Below are positions 1-5,477 of a stretch of DNA of 5,477 nucleotides, one piece after another (the stretch's first letter is position 1; each line of letters opens with the position of its first letter). Both the position numbers and the translations under genes were made by a program. Source of the stretch: an uncultured Flavobacteriales bacterium. GTDB taxonomy: Bacteria > Bacteroidota > Bacteroidia > Flavobacteriales_D > Sanyastnellaceae. The notes under the pieces were generated by a model, which ran no database searches, was not told the DNA's origin, and was given only the letters and a program-made list of their open reading frames with translations. The stretch is from assembly GCA_913057815.1 (NCBI GenBank), contig CAJXOV010000189.1, forward strand, positions 1-5,477, in the 5' to 3' direction.

Positions 1-131
1 CAGCCACTTTTACAGCAGTGGCCTCTTTTTAGATGGTACTTTTCGGTAAATACGATAAAGCCTTCATCACTGTAATAAAAGTCCTCAGGGTCTAACTGAT
101 TAAATTTCCCGAAACTTCCCTCTTCTGACAT
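1..131 (-). CDS. DUF5522-like small cysteine-rich protein, C-terminus cut by window edge
   Basis: The minus-strand frame opens with ATG at 131-129 and stays open to the left edge, giving 43 complete residues. The protein begins MSEEGSFGKFNQLDPEDFYY, continues with a DEGFIVFTEKYHLKRG segment, and then CCKSG at the edge. The pattern PEDxY...EGxxVFTxKYHLxRGxCCxSG is what I recognise from DUF5522, a family of short Bacteroidota proteins that usually ends soon afterwards in another Cys cluster and a CPY-like tail. The family has no established function; the paired cysteines suggest metal binding, which is inference. Probably only a short C-terminal piece is missing. The start is supported by conserved family residues beginning about 13 codons in, and by an exact TAnnTTTG box 20 bases upstream of the ATG on the same strand. 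The gene is divergent from the PLP enzyme at 160. Confidence 0.72.
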   Translation of the reverse strand, partial: MSEEGSFGKFNQLDPEDFYYSDEGFIVFTEKYHLKRGHCCKSG

Positions 132-159
132 AACGTTGGTTTAACTTTGTCCAAATCTA
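132..159. promoter_or_regulatory. Divergent Bacteroidota-type promoter region
   Basis: The 28 bp between the two divergent start codons contains one exact match to the Bacteroidota -7 box TAnnTTTG on each strand. TAACTTTG lies at 142-149 on the plus strand, and TAGATTTG lies at 159-152 on the minus strand. With the usual few bases between box and transcription start, the rightward mRNA would have a leader of only a few nucleotides. The leftward leader would be about 15. No good TTG (-33) element sits at the usual 17-23 base spacing on the plus strand. On the minus strand the nearest TTG (177-175) is spaced 15 bases from the box, slightly short. The two boxes lie 2 bp apart, so polymerase binding at one should exclude the other. 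The motif matches are seen directly; promoter function is inferred. Confidence 0.5.
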
Positions 160-1110
160 ATGAACAGTCAACAACAAGCCGAAGAGCTATTCACATTTTC
201 CAAGGTTCAGAACCAAAAAGTAGAATTCTACTGGGAGGGAACCGATTATAATTTCACCATTAATCGCCTAGATGAAGTCAGTGATGATGCTAGTGGGAAC
301 AAGTTTTTTAAGCTCAAGTATAACATCTTTTCCGCGTTGCAACGCAAAACTAATACCATCCTAACCTTCGGAGGAGCATGGAGTAATCACATATATGCCA
401 CTGCATCTACGTGCAAGAAATTAGGGTTAAGATCCATAGGAATTATAAGAGGAGAAGAACCTGCGCATTATTCAGAGACGTTAGAGCATGCCAGAAAATG
501 TGGTATGGAGCTTCATTTTATTACAAGAGAAGAGTATAAAGAGAAAAACGAAGACTACTTTAAGGCTTGGCTCAGAGATGAATTTGGCAGTTTTCAATTA
601 ATTCCTGAAGGAGGTTCTAACTTTTTAGGTATGCAGGGATGTATGGAAATTCCAACCTTGTTTCCAGCCGAAACTTCTGAAGTGTATATGGCTGCAGGAA
701 CAGGCGCCACAGCTGCAGGTGTACTTTTAGGAGGAAAAAACAGAGTGAACGTAGTAAGCGCTTTAAAAGGAGGTGAGTTTTTAAGAGAAGATATAAAATC
801 TCAGATATACTGGTCCACGGTAAGTGATGAAATCACGGCTGAAGTGCTGGAAAGACTGAACTTAATTACAAATTCTCATTTCGGAGGTTATGCCAAAACT
901 ACTCCAGAATTAATACATATGATTCAGGAGTTTTATGCTCAGACCAATATTAAGTTAGACCCCATTTATACAGGAAAAGTCCTAGCTACTTTGGTTAGAG
1001 ACTTGAAAATAGGTAGAGTTTCTAATGACGGAAACGCTTTGATGATTCACACTGGAGGACTTCAGGGAATACCGGGAATCGAATCTAGAATAAAAGCTAA
1101 AATATTTTAA
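160..1110 (+). CDS. PLP-dependent ACC deaminase/D-cysteine desulfhydrase family protein
   Basis: This is a complete 316-residue fold-type II PLP enzyme, close to the family's usual 300-340. SGNKFFKLKYN (45-55) holds the presumed Schiff-base lysine K48. GGAWSNH (71-77) matches the substrate-binding GGxxSNQ/H motif, with S75 and N76 corresponding to ACC deaminase S78 and N79. PEGGSN (149-154) and the glycine-rich phosphate-cup loop AAGTGATAAG (178-187) follow. LDPIYTGK (266-273) and IHTGGLQG (296-303) close the active site. Family members release ammonia and a 2-oxoacid from ACC or D-cysteine in the cytosol. True ACC deaminases have Glu295 and Leu322 where this protein has T271 and T298. Plant D-cysteine desulfhydrase has Ser and Thr there, so D-cysteine desulfhydrase-like chemistry is likelier, though the substrate remains unproven. 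The ATG at 160 follows a TAACTTTG box and has no Shine-Dalgarno, so the leader may be very short. The membrane protein at 1150 follows after 39 bp. Confidence 0.88.
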   Translation: MNSQQQAEELFTFSKVQNQKVEFYWEGTDYNFTINRLDEVSDDASGNKFFKLKYNIFSALQRKTNTILTFGGAWSNHIYATASTCKKLGLRSIGIIRGEEPAHYSETLEHARKCGMELHFITREEYKEKNEDYFKAWLRDEFGSFQLIPEGGSNFLGMQGCMEIPTLFPAETSEVYMAAGTGATAAGVLLGGKNRVNVVSALKGGEFLREDIKSQIYWSTVSDEITAEVLERLNLITNSHFGGYAKTTPELIHMIQEFYAQTNIKLDPIYTGKVLATLVRDLKIGRVSNDGNALMIHTGGLQGIPGIESRIKAKIF

Positions 1111-1149
1111 TCAGCATTTAAAGAAAATTCTAAATACTTTTATCCTCTA

Positions 1150-2517
1150 ATGAAGAAGGTATACGAACATCCTATTACTGTAGCTTTAGTTTTTGTTTTG
1201 CTGTTTATTAGCTATTTAAATACTGGGTATACCTATAAAAAATGGGAGAAAAAGCAAATCTTGGTTTCAGATGCCTTGATTTATTATGAGTACCTACCTG
1301 CCATTTTCATTTTTAACGACATTACCTGGCAGTTCTCGAAAAACAGACCCGAAGATTTTGATGGAGAAGTATGGCTTGTAACAGATGAAGAAGGAAGAAG
1401 ATTTCCAAAAACCAGCATAGGAGTAGCATTGTTAGAAATGCCATTTTTTTTAGTGGCTTTGGCAGTGAATCAATGCTATGATTTAGGATCATACGGTTAT
1501 TCGCCTCTTTTTGAGTATTGGATTATGCTCGGAGCTGTTTTCTACGTGTTGGCAGGTCTGTTTGTCCTAAGAAAGATTCTAATCCGCTTTGTCTCTCATG
1601 CCGCGGCATTAATAACAATTATTTCATTTGGTTTAGCCACAGGACTCATGTTTTATGGGCCAGTATCCTCTGGTCATTCTCATGCTTATTCGTTTTTTCT
1701 GGTTACTTCATTTATCTATTTAGTGATGAGGTGGCATGACCTTCCTACATTTCGTAATTCTATATTGCTAGGTGTTACACTCGGGTTAATTACACTGGTG
1801 AGGCCTGTGAATGCATTGATTGTGATTTTTGCTATTCTATATTCATTACAGAATAAAGGCGCGTTGCAATGTAAGCTGAACACCATTAAAAAGTCGTTTC
1901 CAAAAGTGAGTATAGCAGTTGTCTCATCTTTAGCCATCGTTTCTATTCAGTTGATTTTTTGGAAACTGTCTGTAGGCAGCTGGTTTGTAAACAGCTATGG
2001 CGATGAGCGATTCTTCTGGGATAACCCTAAATTTCTAGAAGGGTTCTTTGGGTTTAGAAAGGGGCTGTTTGTCTATAGTCCAGTTTTAATTCTGGCTATA
2101 TTCGGGCTTTTGATCAAGTCGAAAAAAATGACCAATTCCAAAATGGCTCTATTGGTATATTTTGGAATAAATGCTTATGTAGTTCTCAGCTGGTGGTGTT
2201 GGTGGTACGGAGGAAGCTACACTCACAGGGCGTTTTTAGATAGTCTAGCGGTCCTTGCTATTTTCTTTGCCCTATTTGTAGATTACTTGATAAAAGGAAG
2301 AATGCTTATCCAGAAGTTAATGGTGGCATCCTTTATTGGGTTTTGTGTATATCTAAATGACTTTCAGATTAAACAACACATGGATAGTTTTCTGCACTAT
2401 GATTCCATGACCTGGGAGTCTTATAAAAGAGCATTTTTACAGACTAAGTTTGAAAACAGTTATTGGGAGACCATAGAAAAACCAGATTATGCAGGAGCTA
2501 GAAAAGGGAAACGTTAG
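1150..2517 (+). CDS. Multipass membrane protein, probable GT-C-type glycosyltransferase
   Basis: This 455-residue integral membrane protein has about nine to eleven hydrophobic segments, among them roughly 8-26, 93-108, 122-145, 150-170, 178-194, 203-232, 252-272, 306-323, 332-350, 361-381 and 386-402. After the first helix comes VSDALIYYEYLPA (39-51), where D41 sits in the position of the catalytic Asp in the first outer loop of GT-C enzymes. Other marks are KTSIGVALLEMPFF (87-100), GHSHAYSFF (175-183), LVRPVNAL (216-223), KGLFVYSPVLIL (304-315) and WWCWWYGGSYTHRAFLD (348-364). These resemble Bacteroidota proteins annotated as GT39/GT83-like or hypothetical glycosyltransferases. Such enzymes use a polyprenyl-phosphate sugar on the outer face of the inner membrane; donor and acceptor here are unknown. 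The start has no Shine-Dalgarno. A 7/8 promoter-box match, TACTTTTA at 1135-1142, leaves both its own promoter and read-through from the upstream gene possible. Its TAG stop directly abuts the stop of the opposing GT2 gene. Confidence 0.72.
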   Translation: MKKVYEHPITVALVFVLLFISYLNTGYTYKKWEKKQILVSDALIYYEYLPAIFIFNDITWQFSKNRPEDFDGEVWLVTDEEGRRFPKTSIGVALLEMPFFLVALAVNQCYDLGSYGYSPLFEYWIMLGAVFYVLAGLFVLRKILIRFVSHAAALITIISFGLATGLMFYGPVSSGHSHAYSFFLVTSFIYLVMRWHDLPTFRNSILLGVTLGLITLVRPVNALIVIFAILYSLQNKGALQCKLNTIKKSFPKVSIAVVSSLAIVSIQLIFWKLSVGSWFVNSYGDERFFWDNPKFLEGFFGFRKGLFVYSPVLILAIFGLLIKSKKMTNSKMALLVYFGINAYVVLSWWCWWYGGSYTHRAFLDSLAVLAIFFALFVDYLIKGRMLIQKLMVASFIGFCVYLNDFQIKQHMDSFLHYDSMTWESYKRAFLQTKFENSYWETIEKPDYAGARKGKR

Positions 2518-3228
2518 TTAAAAGCGTAGCAAACCATATTTGACAATCACCCAAAATATTCTTAGGCCATCTGTATTTCTGATTTTCTTTCCAGCACCTT
2601 TGTTTCTAGGGAAATAGTTTACTGGAATTTCGGTAATCTTAGTCTTGTTTATCAAAGCTGTTTTTATAATTAGTTCAGCTTCGAATCCGAATCGATTTTC
2701 TTTTAAATTCAGTTGGTTGTATAAATCTTTAGAAAACAGTTTATAACCACATGCTATATCTGTGAATCTAACATCTATTAAAACTGAGGCTAGATTTGAA
2801 AAGAGCTTATTGTAGAAATACCTTTTGTAAGAATACAAAGGTCTAGTTCTTCCAGCCAAATACCTTGAGCCATTAATAAAAGCATAATGCTCAGTTTTAT
2901 ACGCGTTCAGCATAAATGGAATATCACTAGGTGTAAGTTCCAGATCTGAGTCTTGGATTAGAATAGTATCACCTTCACAGTGCGCTATTCCAGTTCTAAC
3001 AGCAGCTCCTTTTCCTTGGTTTTTATCATGTTCTAGAAGTTTAATTCCAGAATTAAATTTAGGATGAGCTCTCACACTATCGGCTGAAGCATCACTAGAA
3101 CAGTCGTTAACCACTACTACCTCTAAACCTTCAGTGTATTTGTCAATATTTAATTGATATACTTCATCGAGGACCTTACCTATCAGTGTCTCCTCGTTAT
3201 ACAGCGGTATGATAATACTCAGTTTGAT
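2518..3228 (-). CDS. Family 2 glycosyltransferase, polyprenol-phosphate sugar synthase (DPM1)-like; start codon non-canonical
   Basis: Read from the codon at 3228-3226, the frame gives 236 residues, normal for the DPM1-like GT2 group. It opens with KLSIIIPLYNEE (2-13), the first GT-A nucleotide-binding strand. VVVVNDCSSD (37-46) supplies the UDP/GDP-sugar Asp, and LIQDSDLELTP (90-100) has the metal-binding DSD at 93-95. NGSRY (119-123), CGYKLFSKDLY (160-170), GFEAELIIK (181-189) and EIPVNYFPRNKGAGKKI (200-216) are typical of the subgroup. No C-terminal membrane helix is visible, so it is probably a cytosolic, membrane-associated enzyme that makes a polyprenyl-phosphate sugar. The frame upstream, up to TGA 3255-3253, has no ATG, GTG or TTG. 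The codon where relatives start is ATC. The first conventional start is GTG at 3114, which yields 198 residues and deletes the PLYNE strand. This could be a rare ATC/ATT/CTG start, a recent start-loss mutation, or a base error; the rest of the frame is intact. Confidence 0.8.
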   Translation of the reverse strand: MKLSIIIPLYNEETLIGKVLDEVYQLNIDKYTEGLEVVVVNDCSSDASADSVRAHPKFNSGIKLLEHDKNQGKGAAVRTGIAHCEGDTILIQDSDLELTPSDIPFMLNAYKTEHYAFINGSRYLAGRTRPLYSYKRYFYNKLFSNLASVLIDVRFTDIACGYKLFSKDLYNQLNLKENRFGFEAELIIKTALINKTKITEIPVNYFPRNKGAGKKIRNTDGLRIFWVIVKYGLLRF

Positions 3229-3255
3229 GCGGTGAATATAACTAGGATTGATTCA

Positions 3256-3435
3256 GAAAAACAATTTAAAAAGCCTAAATTTAAAAGAGATTTTAACTAG
3301 TATATTGAATAGATCAGATAAACCAAATAATGAATAGTGATAGGCTAAAGGAGAGTACAGAAAACACAGATGAAGCCTTCGCAGAAAACCACCTGTTCAA
3401 GGCGAAATCTCAGTGATTTATGAGCTAAGTTCGAG
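3256..3435. other. AT-rich intergenic spacer between the Asp-box protein and the GT2 gene
   Basis: This stretch lies downstream of the Asp-box gene stop (3438-3436) and upstream of the GT2 frame; both genes point left. No ATG occurs on the minus strand anywhere from about 3170 to 3435. The only structure I find is a 5-bp stem, AAATC at 3405-3409 with GATTT at 3415-3419. It lacks a following T-run and is too weak to call a terminator. A poor promoter-like pair on the minus strand (TTG 3264-3262, 17 bases, TAGTTATA 3244-3237, only partly matching TAnnTTTG) is the best candidate for driving the GT2 gene. Confidence 0.4.
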
Positions 3436-5477
3436 TTATTTTTCTTCACGTACAAATCGAATGCTCTCTTTTAACTCTCCTAACTCATTATAAACATTCG
3501 CTATATAAGTTCCAGCAGAAAGTGTTTTACAGTCGATAGTTTCAGTGTAATAAACTCCAAGCTTTTTTCCTTCTAAAGAGTAGATTGTCATTTGTCCATT
3601 TTCAGGAAAGCAGCTGATGCTAAGACTCTCTTTTACAGGATTAGGAAATAGGGTAATACAGTTCTCTTTTTTCGACTCCACGGTTTCTACAGAAGTGAAA
3701 TTCACATCTATACTCGTCTCGAAAATTCCACGTCCGTGGGTTCCAATTCTGAGAAGTTTTTCTTCAGTCTGAATTTCGATGTCAGTAATAAACGTATGCG
3801 GAATTTCTCCCACCTCATTCCATGATATATTATCAGCGTACGAGTAGAATACTCCAGCATCAGTACCTACGAAAAGAACATTGTTTTCAGCCTCATAAAT
3901 CGAAATAGCCGAAGCAGGAACATTGGGTAAAGCACCAGAAATATTCTCCCAGTTTTCACCAGAATCAAAAGACTGAAAAACCTTGTGTCCATCCTCGTAA
4001 CCTCCTACAGAAACTATCACATGCTCATGGTTGGAAGGGTTTACCAGAATGTCTTCAACATTTTCTGTCACCTCTATTAAATTTTGTTCCCATTCGTTAT
4101 CGGTAACAGATTTATAAAACATCCTACTAGAAGACTGTCCAAAACCAAACATGTCTCCGGTGCTGGTGCCGTAGTTTTCCACTGCGTAAATACGTTCAGA
4201 ATTAGAAGGCGCTATAGCGATTAAATCCAGAGCTGATACGAAAGGAAGGTTGTCACTAATCTGCTCCCAAGAGTCGCCATTATTTGTAGATCTAAATACT
4301 TCTTGGTAACCTACTATGATAGAAGAAGAGTTGTTAGGGTCTAGTTTAAAAGGAGTTTGCCATTCAGCATTGTCAGTTTCAGACTGAGGAATGTTATTAG
4401 AGATATTCTGCACATCTCCGTTAAGCGTTCTATTAATTGAACCGTTCTGGTAAGACCAATATCTTAAGTTTTCGTTAGTTGGGTCTATAGCCTGAGTCAT
4501 TCCGTCTCCTGTGTTTGCTGACGTAAACCACTGCTCATCTTGAGAGTAAACATTTCCGTTATCTTGAGAACCGCCTGATACTACTGATGGATCTGATTGA
4601 GAAACAGCTATGTCATAATACTGAGTTATTTGTAATCCATTTGAAAGGTTGGTAAACTCATTAGTAAAAACATCTACCGAATAAACTCCACCGTCATTGC
4701 ATAGATAAACCCGGTCGTTCAATAGCGGGTTTATAAAAGCATTTCTCTGATCCACATGAATCAGCGGAAGATCACCGGGCAGCCAATCTGATATCATATC
4801 GAATGATTGGCCATCATCTTCTGATGCCCAAACGTTGAAATTTCCAACGATTAATTTATTCTCATCAGCAGGAGATATGAGAACTATTCCATTATTCACT
4901 TCAGATGAGCTAATGTCTGTTCCAGAGTCAAATGTGGTTCCAGAATCCAAGGATTTATATAAAGTATTGTTGGCCGAAACATATACCAAATCTGGATTTA
5001 GGTCGGATATGATGAGCCTCCTCCTTCCACTTCCAGGAACTGTGTTTGAGCTTTCATCAAAAGTAACTCCACCATCCAAGCTTCTGTAAAAAGAAGAGTT
5101 GTTACCTACAGTATATAACACATCAGACGAACCCGGTTTAAATTTTATATCAGACACTAGTTCGGAATTTATCTGTTCTACAGTAGAAAACCCATCAGTT
5201 GTTTTATAAAGTCCATCAGAGGTGCCTACCAAAATGACGTTTTGATCATTAGGCTTGGCAGTCATCCAGTAGATTCTAATATTCTCAGAAAACTGAAACT
5301 CTAGCGCTGTGCTGTTCCAAGTTTGTCCACCATCTGTAGATTTATATACTCCTATACTAGGAGGTCCTACCCATACATGATCACTAATGGCAGCATATAT
5401 AATCTCAGGATTATCTTGGTTTAGAACGAGACTACTTACTGCTAAGTACGGAAGTTCATCACCTAACGGTTCGTATG
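3436..5477 (-). CDS. Secreted Asp-box beta-propeller (BNR/sortilin/GH74-like) protein with T9SS type A sorting domain; N-terminus outside window
   Basis: The frame is open from the right edge to TAA at 3438-3436, giving 679 complete residues (numbered from the first whole codon). The ATG at 5265 is internal: conserved coding continues upstream, including an Asp box. Asp boxes (S-x-D-x-G-x-T/S-W/F) occur at 46-53 STDGGQTW, 132-139 SLDGGVTF, 175-182 SLDSGTTF, 218-225 SEDDGQSF, 396-403 STNNGDSW (Asp replaced by Asn) and 502-509 SFDSGENW. Degenerate copies lie near 92 and 456. NDGGVYSVD (260-268), SGGSQDNGNVY (300-310) and GTHGRGIFE (578-586) are typical of Bacteroidota GH74/sortilin-like propellers. 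The last 74 residues (606-679) form the sorting domain: LFPNPVKESLSI, a SLEGKKL turn, then LSAGTYIANVY. It should be exported by Sec, passed through T9SS, and attached to or released from the cell surface. Asp boxes support the fold only; no catalytic residues could be assigned, so enzyme versus adhesion or binding function is open. Confidence 0.88.
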   Translation of the reverse strand, partial: YEPLGDELPYLAVSSLVLNQDNPEIIYAAISDHVWVGPPSIGVYKSTDGGQTWNSTALEFQFSENIRIYWMTAKPNDQNVILVGTSDGLYKTTDGFSTVEQINSELVSDIKFKPGSSDVLYTVGNNSSFYRSLDGGVTFDESSNTVPGSGRRRLIISDLNPDLVYVSANNTLYKSLDSGTTFDSGTDISSSEVNNGIVLISPADENKLIVGNFNVWASEDDGQSFDMISDWLPGDLPLIHVDQRNAFINPLLNDRVYLCNDGGVYSVDVFTNEFTNLSNGLQITQYYDIAVSQSDPSVVSGGSQDNGNVYSQDEQWFTSANTGDGMTQAIDPTNENLRYWSYQNGSINRTLNGDVQNISNNIPQSETDNAEWQTPFKLDPNNSSSIIVGYQEVFRSTNNGDSWEQISDNLPFVSALDLIAIAPSNSERIYAVENYGTSTGDMFGFGQSSSRMFYKSVTDNEWEQNLIEVTENVEDILVNPSNHEHVIVSVGGYEDGHKVFQSFDSGENWENISGALPNVPASAISIYEAENNVLFVGTDAGVFYSYADNISWNEVGEIPHTFITDIEIQTEEKLLRIGTHGRGIFETSIDVNFTSVETVESKKENCITLFPNPVKESLSISCFPENGQMTIYSLEGKKLGVYYTETIDCKTLSAGTYIANVYNELGELKESIRFVREEK

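Noticed and set aside
136..154. TTGG-N11-CCAA inverted repeat around the divergent promoter boxes
   Set aside because: Four-base arms are expected by chance in AT-rich DNA, and no known operator is matched.
1518..1937. Two 73-codon ORFs overlapping the membrane protein gene (plus 1518-1739, minus 1716-1937)
   Set aside because: Both lie inside the well-supported 1150-2517 frame, have no family resemblance, and look like alternate-frame shadows.
3149..3167. The minus-strand ATG at 3167-3165 as an alternative GT2 start
   Set aside because: It is out of the GT2 frame and reaches a stop after five codons (ATG AAG TAT ATC AAT TAA).
3330..3416. Plus-strand ORF of 28 codons beginning MNSDRLKES in the spacer
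   Set aside because: It is short and very hydrophilic, has no recognised family, no ribosome-binding signal and no good promoter box; chance is sufficient.
3405..3419. Small inverted repeat AAATC/GATTT downstream of the Asp-box gene
   Set aside because: A 5-bp AT-rich stem without a T-run on the minus strand is too weak to call a terminator.
4835..5089. Plus-strand 84-codon ORF opposite the Asp-box gene
   Set aside because: It is fully antisense to a conserved repeat protein; low-complexity Ser/Pro/Leu composition is typical of a shadow frame.
1..5477. Search for CRISPR repeats, transposase genes, tRNA genes and phage or defence genes
   Set aside because: No direct repeats with spacers, inverted-repeat element ends, tRNA-like cloverleaf sequence or recognisable genes of these kinds were seen on either strand.

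Overview
The window looks like ordinary chromosomal DNA from a member of the Bacteroidota. The evidence is AT-rich sequence, no Shine-Dalgarno motifs before the readable starts, promoter boxes of the Bacteroidota type (TAnnTTTG), a C-terminal type IX secretion (T9SS) sorting domain, and a small DUF5522-type protein. A marine or aquatic Flavobacteriia/Cytophagia-like source is plausible, but the sequence does not fix the genus. I see no mobile element, CRISPR array, RNA gene, phage gene or defence system.

Left part (1-1110): the 5' end of a small cysteine-rich DUF5522-like gene runs leftward off the edge. It is divergent from a complete PLP-dependent gene of the ACC deaminase/D-cysteine desulfhydrase family. 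Only 28 bp separate the two start codons, and that gap carries one exact TAnnTTTG box on each strand.

Middle part (1150-3255): a multipass membrane protein resembling GT-C glycosyltransferases follows the PLP enzyme after 39 bp. It meets, tail to tail and with no spare base, a leftward family 2 glycosyltransferase of the polyprenol-phosphate sugar synthase (DPM1-like) type. The two could form a donor-maker/donor-user pair for sugar transfer outside the inner membrane; this is inference. The GT2 reading frame has no ATG, GTG or TTG where the family begins. The expected start codon reads ATC, one base away from ATG.

Right part (3256-5477): about 180 bp without a convincing gene is followed, on the minus strand, by the C-terminal 679 residues of a large secreted beta-propeller protein with Asp-box (BNR/sortilin/GH74-like) repeats and a T9SS type A sorting domain. 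Its N-terminus lies outside the window.
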